A stretch of 13,978 nt of DNA from Rhizobiaceae bacterium (lineage in GTDB: Bacteria > Pseudomonadota > Alphaproteobacteria > Rhizobiales > Rhizobiaceae): the NCBI GenBank assembly GCA_014380965.1, contig JACMIV010000153.1:1-13978 (forward strand). Reading direction: 5' to 3'. Positions within the stretch are counted from its first letter, which is position 1, and each line of letters starts with the position of its first letter. Below are positions 1-8,685 of the stretch, in pieces. A program made the position numbers and the translations under genes. The notes beneath the pieces were generated by a model, which was not told the DNA's origin, searched no databases, and saw only the letters and a list, made by a program, of their open reading frames with translations.

Positions 1-886
1 GCGTGCCGCCGCCGTGGAGGCTCGCAAGGCTCGTGCCCTCCGGCCAGTGGACCATTTGCTTCGGCCTATGCCGCCAAAGGCCCTGCGGCACCTGTTCGAC
101 GCCACCGACTATGAGATGCTGGTCCGCGTCGTAGTCGAGCGCATTGACGCGCAAGATCTCCAGCATCGAGTTCGGGAAGTCGGAGTCCCAGCCGCCCGTG
201 CCGAAGCCCACTTGGCCGAACACCTCGCGGTGGCGGAAGGAAAGGTTCCGGAAGGGCTTCGAGGTCGTCACGAAATCATAGAAGGTGCGCTCGTCCCAGA
301 GCGGCACCAGCGGGTTCCAAGCGGCCTTCACCGCGGCCGGGTCCTTCGCCGCGATCGCCTCGCGCAGCGAGCGGTAGCCGAACGCCTCCTCGAGGGCCGC
401 ATCGTAGGCGTGCGCCACCTCCTGGAAGAGCGGCGGCAGGTCGGCAAGCGTCTCGGCGTAGAGAGTCTCGCCTTCGAGGTCGATGACGGTCGAGCCGGCG
501 GCCGGCGTCAGCGGGTTCGGGAAGGGCCGCGTTTCAAGGCCGAGCGCGTCGACATAGTGGTAGAAGGCCGCCGACGAGCGGGGAAAGCGCATGCCGCCGA
601 GTTCGGCGACGATCCCGTCGGCGCCTTCGAAGGCCTGGCTCCGGAGCCGCCCGCCGAGCTGGCCGGACTCGTAGAGGACCGGCTTCAACCCCATCCGCAT
701 CAGCTCGTAGGCCGCGACGAGCCCGGCGATGCCCGCGCCGACGATGGCGACCTCCGTCCCGTGCCTCTCGGCCGGGATCGCGCCGAGCCCCGCGGGATGT
801 GCCAGCCAGTCGTCGTAAGCGAAGGGGAAGTCGGGCCCGAGACTGGTGAGGCCGGCGACGGGATGCGGGGCGGTGGGAGCGTTCAT
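1..886 (-). CDS. Flavin monoamine oxidase, tryptophan 2-monooxygenase-like (partial, C-terminus outside window)
   Basis: FAD-dependent amine oxidase; the family oxidises amines or amino acids, and tryptophan 2-monooxygenase (IaaM) turns tryptophan into indole-3-acetamide. The 295 visible residues hold the N-terminal FAD-binding fold: VAIVGAGIAGL near residues 46-56 (GxGxxG at 50-55), an acidic ribose-binding position in LYES near 73, GGRLRSQ at 78-84 and ELGGMRFP at 95-102. Further on, GFGTGGWDSDFPNSMLEILR and DQHLIVGGVEQV match in pattern the IaaM-type block before the substrate domain. The family is roughly 500-560 residues, so over 200 residues lie beyond the left edge. The start at 886 (MNAPTAPHP) lacks a clear ribosome binding site. 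An in-frame ATG at 973 would add 29 residues and has a weak AAGGG upstream. It is divergent from aqpZ. The family is firm; the substrate (Trp, Lys, Phe or a polyamine) cannot be fixed from this half. Confidence 0.85.
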   Translation of the reverse strand, partial: MNAPTAPHPVAGLTSLGPDFPFAYDDWLAHPAGLGAIPAERHGTEVAIVGAGIAGLVAAYELMRMGLKPVLYESGQLGGRLRSQAFEGADGIVAELGGMRFPRSSAAFYHYVDALGLETRPFPNPLTPAAGSTVIDLEGETLYAETLADLPPLFQEVAHAYDAALEEAFGYRSLREAIAAKDPAAVKAAWNPLVPLWDERTFYDFVTTSKPFRNLSFRHREVFGQVGFGTGGWDSDFPNSMLEILRVNALDYDADQHLIVGGVEQVPQGLWRHRPKQMVHWPEGTSLASLHGGGT

Positions 887-1100
887 CGGGCGAGGCGCGA
901 AGAGGACATGCGCTTCTTTCGCCTGGAGCGAGGAGAGGCGCAAGCCTGGTTCCTCGAGCGGCGGGCGCCGCATGGCGAACGCCCTTTTCGCCTGCGGCAA
1001 TGACAGGCGATGAAACCGCTATCCTTCCCACAGTTCCCTTGGGTAAGATCCTTTCGTCGGAAGTATCTGTCCGATCAAGATCATTGGAGGGAGGCGTGGC

Positions 1101-1841
1101 ATGAGCGATCTCAAGAAATACATCGCGGAATTCATTGGAACGTTCTGGCTGACATTTGCCGGCTGCGGCTCGGCGGTCATCGCCGCGGGCTTTCCGGACG
1201 TCGGCATCGGCCTTCTCGGCGTGTCCTTCGCCTTCGGGCTGACGGTCATCACCATGGCCTATTCGGTCGGGCACATCTCCGGCTGCCATCTCAACCCGGC
1301 CGTGACGATCGGCCTTGCCGCGGGCGACCGGTTTCCGAAGAGCAAGATCCTGCCCTATGTCCTCGCCCGGGTCGCTGGCGGCATCGTGGCGGCGATGATC
1401 CTCTACGTCATCGCCACCGGCAGCCCGAGCTTCGATCCGGCAGGCGGCTTTGCGGCCAACGGCTACGGCGCGCATTCGCCCGGCAGCTACGGCGTCGGCG
1501 CGGCGTTCATCGTGGAATTCCTGCTGACGATGGTCTTCCTCTTCGTCATCATGGGCGCAACGCACGGCAAGGCGCCGGCAGGCTTTGCGCCGATCGCCAT
1601 CGGGCTCGCCCTGACGCTCATCCACCTCGTCTCGATCCCGATCACCAACACTTCCGTCAATCCCGCGCGCTCCACGGGACCTGCTCTCTTTGCCGGCGGC
1701 TGGGCTTTGGGACAGCTCTGGCTGTTCTGGCTGGCGCCGATACTCGGAGGGGCAGCGGGCGGCTATCTCTATTCCTGGCTCAGCGCCGAACCCTCGGAGA
1801 ACGTCACCGGCACCGGCGCGGCCTCGGCCGCCCAAGCCTGA
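1101..1841 (+). CDS. aqpZ: Aquaporin Z, water channel
   Basis: Inner-membrane water channel of the MIP family, 246 residues, close to the usual 230 or so. Both half-helix motifs are intact: NPAVTIG at 65-71 and NPARSTG at 187-193. The selectivity filter reads Phe43, His175, Thr184 and Arg190. This is the set of water-selective AqpZ, not of glycerol facilitators, which have a smaller residue instead of the His and Asp after the second NPA. Six hydrophobic segments are visible. The start ATG follows GGAGGGAGG (about 1086-1094) at good spacing. The 15 residues after WLSAE are an Ala/Thr/Gly-rich cytoplasmic tail. The gene is divergent from the flavin oxidase and converges on the aminotransferase through the hairpin at 1869-1900. 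The long minus-strand open frame across it has no family features. Confidence 0.96.
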   Translation: MSDLKKYIAEFIGTFWLTFAGCGSAVIAAGFPDVGIGLLGVSFAFGLTVITMAYSVGHISGCHLNPAVTIGLAAGDRFPKSKILPYVLARVAGGIVAAMILYVIATGSPSFDPAGGFAANGYGAHSPGSYGVGAAFIVEFLLTMVFLFVIMGATHGKAPAGFAPIAIGLALTLIHLVSIPITNTSVNPARSTGPALFAGGWALGQLWLFWLAPILGGAAGGYLYSWLSAEPSENVTGTGAASAAQA

Positions 1842-1868
1842 CCGGAAACGGCTCAAACCGAAAATGCA

Positions 1869-1900
1869 AGAAGCCCGCGACGGTGAGGTCGCGGGCTTCT
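1869..1900. terminator. Bidirectional intrinsic terminator between convergent genes
   Basis: A perfect 13-bp stem (AGAAGCCCGCGAC at 1869-1881 with its reverse complement at 1888-1900) closes a 6-nt loop. It lies 27 nt after the aqpZ stop and 36 nt after the aminotransferase stop. The T-rich tract (TTGCATTTTC) follows the stem on the minus strand, so the minus direction looks the stronger one; on the plus strand only CG follows. Position and symmetry support shared use. Confidence 0.85.
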
Positions 1901-1902
1901 CG

Positions 1903-1930
1903 ATGTCATGGCCAGTATGTCATGGCCAGT
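1903..1930. repeat. 14-bp tandem duplication before the aminotransferase stop
   Basis: ATGTCATGGCCAGT occurs twice head to tail, at 1903-1916 and 1917-1930, with no mismatch. It sits between the terminator stem and the TAG stop at 1937. It is a local duplication in non-coding DNA; no function is visible. Confidence 0.85.
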
Positions 1931-1936
1931 GACGGC

Positions 1937-3144
1937 CTACTCGGCGGCCATCTTCATCGCCACGGCTTCCGCCGCCTGCTCGCGATACCAGGCCTGTGCC
2001 GCGGCGACGCCCGAGCCGAGGTCGATCTTCGCGCCGGCGTCCGCCAGCGACATCTCCGCGGCTGCAAGCGCCGAAAGGCACATGACCTCGTTGAGATCGC
2101 CGAGATGGCCGATGCGGAACACCTTGCCCGCGACCTTGGAAAGCCCGGCGCCGAAGGATGTGCGATAGCGCTCGAAGGCGATGCGGCAGACGGCGGCGCC
2201 GTCGACGCCGTCCGGAACCCGGATCGCCGAGACGGTGTCGCTCTCCCACTTCGTCTCGACCGCCTGGAGCTTCAGCCCCATGCCGCCGACGCCGCGCCGA
2301 ACGCCTTCGGCCAGACGGTGGTGGCGGGCGAAGACGGCGTCGAGGCCTTCCTCGAAGAGAAGGTCGAGCGCGGCGCGCAGGCCGTAGAAGAACTGCGTCG
2401 GCGGCGTGTAGGGGAAATATCCGTTGTCGTTGGTCGCGATCATGTCGGCGAAGGAGAAGTAGCACTTCTCCATCGAGCGGTTCGTCTCCTTGGCGATTTC
2501 CAGCGCCTTGGTCGACACGGAGAGGAAGGAAAGGCCCGCCGGCAGCATGAAGCCCTTCTGGGAGCCTGCGACAGCGAGATCGATGCCCCACTCGTCCTGG
2601 CGGAAGTCGATCGAGGCGATGGAAGAGACGCCGTCGAGGAAGATCAGCGCGGGATGGCCGTGCGCGTCGAGCAGCTTGCGCACGCCGGCGGCATCGGAGG
2701 TGACGCCCGTCGCGGTCTCGTTGTGCGTCACGAACACGGCCTTGATCTCATGGGCCTTGTCGGCCTCGATCGCGCGCTCGTATTCCTCGAGCGGTACGCC
2801 CGCGCCCCACTCGACCTCGCAGCAGTGAACCTCGAGCCCGAGGCGCTCGGCCATGTTGACCCAGAGATGCGAGAACTGGCCGAAGCGCGACATCAATACC
2901 TTGTCGCCGCGCGCAAGCGTGTTTTGGATCGCCGCTTCCCAGGCACCGGTGCCTGGGAGGGAAACATGAAGACGCGTCCGCCCTCGTTCTTGAAGACGCG
3001 CTTCAAGTCCTTGAAGAGCGGCAGCGTGAGCCCCGGGAAGTCCGACGAGCGTTGGTCTTCCATCGGCACGTTCATGGCGCGGCGGACGCGCTCTGGAACG
3101 TTGGTGGGGCCAGGAATGAAGAGATGGGTAATGCCGTTTTTCAT
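1937..3144 (-). pseudogene. sgaA: Serine--glyoxylate aminotransferase (class V PLP enzyme), interrupted by a one-base frameshift
   Basis: PLP enzyme that moves the amino group of serine (or alanine) to glyoxylate, giving hydroxypyruvate and glycine. The N-terminal part reads in one frame from ATG 3144 (MKNGITHLFIPGPTNVPERV, with GGGAGG upstream) to FMFPS at about 2956. The rest reads in another frame from GTGAWEAAIQNTL near 2953 to the TAG at 1937. Adding one base gives about 402 residues, the normal family length, with PGPTNVP at 11-17, the GTGAWE cofactor loop near 65-70, DGVSS near 171-175 (Asp to the pyridine nitrogen), and the Schiff-base Lys near 197 in AGSQKGF. The longer open frame reaching 3175 is an artefact of the shift. 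The break lies inside the palindrome at 2937-2958. It may be a real null mutation or a sequencing or assembly error; the intact motifs and normal codon use on both sides favour a very recent change or an error. Confidence 0.88.
2937..2958. repeat. Perfect 22-bp palindrome at the aminotransferase frameshift
   Basis: TCCCAGGCACC is followed directly by its reverse complement with no loop spacing. The symmetry ends at 2936 and 2959. It covers the codons where the reading frame is lost (2953-2958). A GC-rich self-complementary site of this kind is prone to compression errors in sequencing and to slippage in replication. Part of the symmetry encodes the conserved GTGAW stretch, so it could be chance plus the indel. 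Confidence 0.9.
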
Positions 3145-3403
3145 GCGCGGAGCCTCCCGAAGCGCGGCGGCCCATCGGCCAGCCGCTCAGCGCTCATGGT
3201 TTGAAACAATGCGCCGATGGAGATCGACGACTGACGGCACCCGAGAAAATCCATAGCGGAATTTACCGGGCCTGCGAAGATCGCGGAAAAAATTTATGGC
3301 TGAGAGGTGTCCGTCGACATGACGCCCGACCTTGCGGGGTGAATTTGGCCTCCACACATGACGGCTGCGGACGCATCGGCGCGTCTTCCAACGGAGGAAT
3401 GTC

Positions 3404-3787
3404 ATGGGACTTCTGTCGGGACTGCTCGGCCTTGCAAGCGACGTCGACGTGGCGGATGTCCGCCGCGATCTCGACCCGATGCTGGTGCCGAGCGAGGAGA
3501 TCGACCTCGCTTTCGCGATCGTGCGCGATCTCATGGTGTTCACCAGCCACCGCCTCATCCTCGTCGACAAGCAGGGCATGACCGGGCGCAAGCGTGAGTA
3601 TCATTCGATCCCCTATCGCTCGATCACCATGTTCTCGATCGAGACCGCCGGCAGCTTCGACACGGATTCCGAACTCAAGATCTGGATTTCCTCGCAAGGC
3701 CAGCCGCTGAGCCGGCCGCTGTCGCGCCTGTCCAACATTTCAGGCATTCAGAAAGCTCTCGCGGAAGGCGTGCTTGGGCGGAAATAA
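3404..3787 (+). CDS. PH domain-containing protein (bacterial PH fold, short stand-alone)
   Basis: A 127-residue protein that is essentially one bacterial pleckstrin-homology-like domain. The signature order is visible: a short amphipathic start (GLLSGLLGLASD), then LVPSEEIDLAFAIVRDLMVF, TSHRLILVDKQGMTGRK (about 47-63), YHSIPYRSITMFSIETAG and SELKIWISS, consistent with a seven-strand barrel followed by a C-terminal helix. There is no signal peptide or membrane helix, so it is probably cytoplasmic; partner or ligand is unknown. The start follows GGAGG (about 3394-3398) at normal spacing. It is divergent from the aminotransferase across 259 bp in which I found no convincing promoter. The gene is likely monocistronic. 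Confidence 0.85.
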   Translation: MGLLSGLLGLASDVDVADVRRDLDPMLVPSEEIDLAFAIVRDLMVFTSHRLILVDKQGMTGRKREYHSIPYRSITMFSIETAGSFDTDSELKIWISSQGQPLSRPLSRLSNISGIQKALAEGVLGRK

Positions 3788-3937
3788 ACGTGCACAGGCC
3801 AGGACATCCTGTCGGAAGACTTGACCGCACTGCCTCAATTCGATTCATTTCAATGAAAATCACCAAGACGTGATGGTGAACTCGAGCGAATCGAAGGGGC
3901 GGGCGGATCGAAATCGTCCGATCATGGTTAAGGCGGC

Positions 3938-4444
3938 ATGAAGACCATCACCACCGACGTCCGATTTGCCGAAGACCGCGACGCCGGTGAGCTTGCCGAA
4001 ATCCATGCATCGTCCTGGCTCGGGGCCTATCGCGGGATCATCCCGCACAAGTCGTTGACGAAAATGGTCGAGCGCCGCGGCTCCGCTTGGTGGACGAAGG
4101 CGATCCACAACCGCGCCGCCATTCTCGTGCTCGAGTTCGGCGACGAGATCGCGGGTTACGCCACGCTCGGCAAGAATCGCACGAGCGCGCTGTCCGTTGG
4201 CGGGGAGATCTACGAGATCTACCTGCAGCCGAAATTTCAGGGCCTCGGCTTCGGCAGACGCCTCTTCGGCGCCGGCCGTACGCTGCTCCAGGACCGCGGC
4301 ATGCACGGTCTTTCCGTCTGGGCGCTCGCCGACAACGACACTGCCATGGGCTTCTACGCCTCGATCGGGGGCGCCGACATCGCCGAGGGCGAGGAGACGT
4401 TCGAGGGCGTCAAGCTGCGCAAGGTCGCTTTCGTCTGGCCTTGA
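3938..4444 (+). CDS. GNAT family N-acetyltransferase
   Basis: Acyl-CoA-dependent N-acetyltransferase of 168 residues, the normal size for a single GNAT domain. N-terminal strand and helix VRFAEDRDAGELAEIHASSW (8-27) are typical. Motif A is complete: EIYEIYLQPKFQGLGFGRRL, with the pyrophosphate-binding Q-G-L-G-F-G at 101-106. Motif B follows as LSVWALADNDTAMGFYASIG (125-144), whose Asn and Tyr are standard. AAGGCGG lies just ahead of the ATG. The substrate cannot be read from sequence; the layout resembles small-molecule or RimI-like members. The gene converges on sdaA, with a weak 7-bp stem-loop (4461-4487) just after its stop that may serve as terminator. Confidence 0.9.
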   Translation: MKTITTDVRFAEDRDAGELAEIHASSWLGAYRGIIPHKSLTKMVERRGSAWWTKAIHNRAAILVLEFGDEIAGYATLGKNRTSALSVGGEIYEIYLQPKFQGLGFGRRLFGAGRTLLQDRGMHGLSVWALADNDTAMGFYASIGGADIAEGEETFEGVKLRKVAFVWP

Positions 4445-4590
4445 CGATGTCGCGACCGGACGGGGATTTGCTTCGTCTTGATCCCCGATCCGACAGCGTG
4501 CCGTCGCGAAGCGTCCGTTCGGCAGCCTGAGTTTCGTCGGACTGCCGACAATCCGTCGTCGGAGCGAGGTGTTACGACAGAGCTTCCGTC
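4445..4590. other. Gene-free part of the convergent GNAT/sdaA interval
   Basis: It holds two modest inverted repeats: CGGGGAT/ATCCCCG at 4461-4467 and 4481-4487, and TCGGCAG/CTGCCGA at about 4519-4548. Neither has a clear U-tract. No coding signal was seen. The rest of the interval up to 4782 is taken by the small remnant listed separately. Confidence 0.5.
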
Positions 4591-4782
4591 TCACGCGACC
4601 TTGCGAATAGGCTCGACCGACTTCGGCTGAACTTCGGGCCATCCGATGCTCGAAGCATGGCCGCGGAAATTCTCCAGCCACCAGCGCCAGTCCTCCTGTA
4701 CCAACGAGAACGGCGAAGCGTGGCCGAGTTCGCGCGCGGCTCAGATCGGCCAATGCGGATTGGCGAACGCGATAGACCGCCA

Positions 4783-4783
<1 letters not shown>
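4591..4783 (-). pseudogene. Small coding remnant overlapping the sdaA stop (TGATG), frameshifted in a CG tract
   Basis: I do not recognise this protein. An ATG at 4783-4781 overlaps the sdaA TGA by one base, the arrangement usual for translational coupling. The frame reads MAVYRVRQSALADLSRAR, then loses sense at a (CG)4 run (4731-4738). In another frame the reading continues ELGHASPFSLVQEDWRWWLE and ends ...PIRKVA at the stop 4591-4593. Adding two bases (one CG unit) or removing one joins the two parts into about 64 residues. The downstream frame has about 78% G/C at third positions, against about half in the uncorrected frame, which argues that it was coding. It could be an uncharacterised small protein, a sequencing error, or a decaying gene; chance is not excluded. 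Confidence 0.42.
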
Positions 4784-6141
<1,358 letters not shown>

Positions 6142-6347
6142 GAGGGGGCGCTCCCGCAGCGAACGGGCCTTGCCGTCAAGGCCCCTGTCCGCCGGCGAGG
6201 GTAAGCCGGCCACATCGCGGTCTCAGCGTCCGTTCGCGACATCTCCGGCGGAACCGGTCTTGCCAGGAAACCATGCTGCGAGCCTCGTATTGCACGCCTT
6301 CGCGCTTCCCGCTAAGAGCCGCGAACACGGAAACGAGAGGCTCCGCC

Positions 6348-6893
6348 ATGCGCATCGACGCCATCCCCCGCGGCAAGAACCCGCCCGAGGACATCAACGT
6401 CATCATCGAGTGCCCGGTCGGCGGCCACCCGATCAAGTACGAGATGGACAAGGAAGCCGGCGCGCTCTTCGTCGACCGCTTCCTCTACACGCCGATGACC
6501 TATCCCGGGAATTACGGCTTCGTGCCGCATACGCTGTCGGACGACGGCGACCCGATCGACGTCCTCGTCTGCAACACGCGGCCGCTCTTTCCCGGCTGCG
6601 TCATCAACTGCCGGCCGATCGGCGTCCTCGTCATGGAAGACAACAAGGGCCAGGACGAGAAGATCATCGCCGTCCCCTCGCCCGAGCTGACCCGACGCTA
6701 CGAGGACGTCTTCGAATACAACCAGCTCCCCTCGATCACGCTGGAGCAGATCGCCCACTTCTTCGAGCACTACAAGGATCTCGAGCCGGGCAAATGGGTG
6801 AAGATCGGCGACTGGGGCGACAGCGCCATGGCCAAGAAGTTCATCGAGGAAGCCGTCGAGCGCGACGCCGTCTACAAGGCCGGCAAGGCCTGA
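6348..6893 (+). CDS. ppa: Inorganic pyrophosphatase, family I
   Basis: Cytoplasmic Mg-dependent hydrolase of pyrophosphate, which pulls biosynthetic reactions forward. It has 181 residues, close to the usual 175-180. The family signature [10 protein letters not shown] is at 65-74, with metal-binding Asp66, Asp68 and Asp71 and the later pair Asp98 and Asp103 ([11 protein letters not shown]), all matching the E. coli set with an offset of one. KYEMDKEAG (30-38), [19 protein letters not shown] (44-62) and [12 protein letters not shown] (141-152) are also conserved. The ATG at 6348 aligns with rhizobial homologues and has GAGAGG upstream; an in-frame start at 6273 would add 25 unconserved residues. 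It is divergent from sdaA with 206 bp between and is probably constitutive. Confidence 0.97.
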   Translation: MRIDAIPRGKNPPEDINVIIECPVGGHPIKYEMDKEAGALFVDRFLYTPMTYPGNYGFVPHTLSDDGDPIDVLVCNTRPLFPGCVINCRPIGVLVMEDNKGQDEKIIAVPSPELTRRYEDVFEYNQLPSITLEQIAHFFEHYKDLEPGKWVKIGDWGDSAMAKKFIEEAVERDAVYKAGKA

Positions 6894-7288
6894 AGCGAGA
6901 GCCTCGGGCCGCATCCCAAGAAGATCAAGAAGCCGCCGCCTCTCCGCTTCGTCATCCTCGCCGCAGGCGGGGACACATGCCGAAGCGGCGGGGTGACAGA
7001 AACGGTGGATGCGTTCCTATCCTGCGCCAGATCCGATGTTGACCGGCTTCGGCATGGGCCCGGCCTGCGGCGAGGATGACGAAGCGGAGCGGATGGCGTC
7101 TTTCTCAGAGACATCGGTCTTCAACCGAACGTCGAACCAGAGACTGGCGGTTTGGCGATGGCATTCCGCCCCAAAAATCCAGGTCTCTGGACGGATCCCG
7201 AGAAGCTGAGACGCGCAAGAAACGCGTCGCCCTTGTGCTTGGCGCGACGAACGAGACACCTGAATTCGAGCGAAGCCGCAGCCCTCCG
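6894..7288. other. 395-bp gene-free stretch between convergent ppa and the YggT gene
   Basis: The stretch holds the paired repeat at 6942-7089 (listed separately), a small hairpin GACGCG/CGCGTC near 7210-7226, and a loose inverted repeat CCAGAGAC/GTCTCTGG at 7137-7144 and 7183-7190. Open frames here are low-complexity or arginine-rich with no recognisable family. No clear terminator with a U-tract was found for either gene. Confidence 0.5.
6942..7089. repeat. REP-like inverted pair (alphaproteobacterial palindromic element)
   Basis: A perfect 27-bp inverted repeat (arms 6942-6968 and 7063-7089, starting CTCCGCTTCGTCATCCTCG). The similarity extends inward, with small differences, to CATGCCGAAGC near 6979-6990 and its complement near 7044-7055. 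Each arm begins with GTCATCC and ends with CATGCC, like the second pair at 8031-8167. The left arm can also fold by itself (CCTCGC with GCGGGG). It is extragenic, between convergent genes, the usual place for REP/BIME-type elements. Confidence 0.8.
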
Positions 7289-7591
7289 TCAGATCCCCGC
7301 CCTGAGAACCGCCGGGGCGATGTAGAGGATGATCAGCTGCTGGAGGAAGAAGATGCTGAGCAACAGAACCAGCGGCGAGAGATCGATCCCGCCGAGGTTG
7401 GGCAGGATGCGCCGGATCGGGCGGTAGAGCGGCTCTGTCATCCTGTAGAGGAAATTGCCGACCGTATCGACGAACTGGTTGCCGGGATTGACGATGTTGA
7501 AGGCGTAGAGCCAGGACAGGATCGCCGAGGCGACGATCAGCCACCAGAGAATGTCGAGGGCGAGCAGAACGACTTGCAGGACGGCGAGCAT
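7289..7591 (-). CDS. YggT family membrane protein
   Basis: Small integral inner-membrane protein of 100 residues, the usual size. Two hydrophobic blocks are visible, [20 protein letters not shown] (4-23) and [20 protein letters not shown] (72-91). Between them is the family-typical loop [20 protein letters not shown], then [20 protein letters not shown] (52-71); the [18 protein letters not shown] pattern is diagnostic. The molecular role of YggT proteins is unsettled; links to osmotic tolerance and membrane complexes have been proposed. GAGGGTG precedes the ATG. It lies back to back with the tRNA gene. The DUF167 (YggU) gene that often follows yggT is absent here. Confidence 0.93.
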   Translation of the reverse strand: MLAVLQVVLLALDILWWLIVASAILSWLYAFNIVNPGNQFVDTVGNFLYRMTEPLYRPIRRILPNLGGIDLSPLVLLLSIFFLQQLIILYIAPAVLRAGI

Positions 7592-7730
7592 GTGGCGGTT
7601 TCACCCTCGTTGAGACGATGGGTCATGTAACGACGGCATCCCGGCGACGCAAGGCGGGGCGATACCCGCGCCGCCTCTCGCGCCCTGACGGCCGCGGCCG
7701 GTCCCATCGCCGACGCCGTACGACGGCAGC

Positions 7731-7759
7731 TTGACACGAGCTTCTCGCCCGATCTAAAT
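7731..7759 (+). promoter_or_regulatory. Sigma70-type promoter for tRNA-Ala
   Basis: A perfect -35 TTGACA at 7731-7736 is followed after 16 bp by TCTAAA (7753-7758), or after 17 bp by CTAAAT. That places the transcription start near 7766, about ten bases before the mature tRNA 5' end. A strong consensus -35 suits a stable-RNA gene. Confidence 0.65.
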
Positions 7760-7776
7760 CCGGCGGACTGGTGAAT

Positions 7777-7852
<76 letters not shown>

Positions 7853-8236
7853 GTGCCGTTACGGTCTTCACCTTTCTGTCGTGTCCGAACGGCCCTTCAA
7901 GCTCGACGCGCCGTCCGCCCTTCGTTAGATAGGGGCGCGTCGAGGCGTGCGAATACAGGTCGCGAATGGTTTGCCGGTTTGCGCGAGTTCGCCGGCGTCG
8001 TCCTTCGGTCGACCTTCACCCTTTCCGATCGTCATCCCGGACGTGATCCGGGATCCATGCCGAGGCCGTCGCGGCAGACGTTTCGGGTCCGCACAAAGGC
8101 GCCCGAGGTCCACTGACCCTGGCATGTTCGACGGTTGGAATGGATCCCGGCTCGGGGCCGGGATGACGAAACGGACAGGACGAAGCCTCACGATCCGGCA
8201 GCGCGGCTCAGCCGATGTCAACGAACGGAAGACGCC
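7853..8236. other. 384-bp gene-free stretch after tRNA-Ala
   Basis: It holds an 11-bp perfect inverted repeat (CTCGACGCGCC at 7902-7912 with its complement at 7934-7944, 21-nt loop), which may form the tRNA terminator although no U-tract follows. It also holds the paired palindromic repeat at 8031-8167. No gene was seen. Confidence 0.5.
8031..8167. repeat. REP-like inverted pair, GTCATCCCGG type
   Basis: The left unit (8031-8061) reads GTCATCCCGG, ACGTGAT, CCGGGATCCATGCC. The right unit (8137-8167) is the same module on the other strand with centre GCCCCGAG. Each unit is itself a hairpin: an 8-bp stem ATCCCGGA/TCCGGGAT with a 5-nt loop on the left, and ATCCCGGC/GCCGGGAT with a 5-nt loop on the right. 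About 75 bp of unrelated sequence separates them. The GTCATCCCGG...CCGGGATCCAT module is a familiar interspersed palindrome in alphaproteobacterial genomes. Confidence 0.85.
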
Positions 8237-8590
8237 ATGATCTGGAGCACCGCATCGAGTTCGAACGGCAGGACGACGTCATGCGGATACCCGCTGCTCG
8301 CGACGATCGCCGCCGCTATCGCCCTCGTCACGTCCGCTTCCGCCGAGGACCTGCCCTTCGTCGGAACCTGGGACTGCGAAATATCGACTTTCGTGTTCAC
8401 ACCCGAGACCTACGATACCGGATCCGATGTGCTGGACATCCTCGAGGCGCAGGAGGGAACCGACGGGTCCTACACGCTCTTCTTTGCGGACGACTACATC
8501 ATCACCTTGTCGGGTTTCACGGGCGATGCGATGGGGTGGTACTCGCCGGCGAGCGGCGACAGCTTCGCCTGCGCCCGTCTTGCGGACTGA
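8237..8590 (+). CDS. Small secreted protein of unknown function, two cysteines
   Basis: I do not recognise a named family. The 117-residue protein has an Sec-type signal peptide: polar start, hydrophobic core PLLATIAAAIALV (19-31), then SASA with predicted cleavage after Ala36, giving a periplasmic or secreted mature form of about 81 residues. The mature part is acidic and beta-rich, opening FVGTWDCE and closing WYSPASGDSFACARL. Cys47 and Cys112, near the two ends, could form one disulfide and close a small barrel of lipocalin-like appearance (GTW start); that is inference. The ATG at 8237 has GGAAG upstream; an in-frame start at 8135 would run through the repeat and is not credible. It lies 95 bp ahead of the MFS gene on the same strand. 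Confidence 0.72.
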   Translation: MIWSTASSSNGRTTSCGYPLLATIAAAIALVTSASAEDLPFVGTWDCEISTFVFTPETYDTGSDVLDILEAQEGTDGSYTLFFADDYIITLSGFTGDAMGWYSPASGDSFACARLAD

Positions 8591-8685
8591 TCCGGAACGC
8601 TCGGGACCCGCGACGCTGGCGATCGACCAGACCTTGCGGCGTGGGCCGACCGGCGGCAGGCGTCTCATGAGAAGGCCGGCATAGC

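Noticed and set aside
534..1856. Long minus-strand open frame (440 codons) across the flavin oxidase start and aqpZ
   Set aside because: Arg/Asp/Gly-rich with no motif; it is antisense to aqpZ, whose motifs are complete, and out of frame with the oxidase.
2953..2970. Programmed ribosomal frameshift in the aminotransferase
   Set aside because: The palindrome could act as a stimulatory stem, but TTTCCCTCC is not a proper X-XXY-YYZ heptamer in the zero frame and this enzyme family is not known for recoding; an indel or sequence error is simpler.
1010..3256. Long plus-strand open frame (748 codons) across aqpZ and the aminotransferase
   Set aside because: Covers two well-supported genes in other frames, lacks conserved motifs, and arises from high GC content.
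6860..7114. Small minus-strand open frame over the ppa end and the repeat
   Set aside because: Translates the palindromic repeat into an Arg/Pro-rich string; no start signal.
7094..7288. Possible DUF167 (YggU) gene downstream of the YggT gene
   Set aside because: None of the minus-strand frames after the YggT stop shows the family; the sequence looks non-coding.
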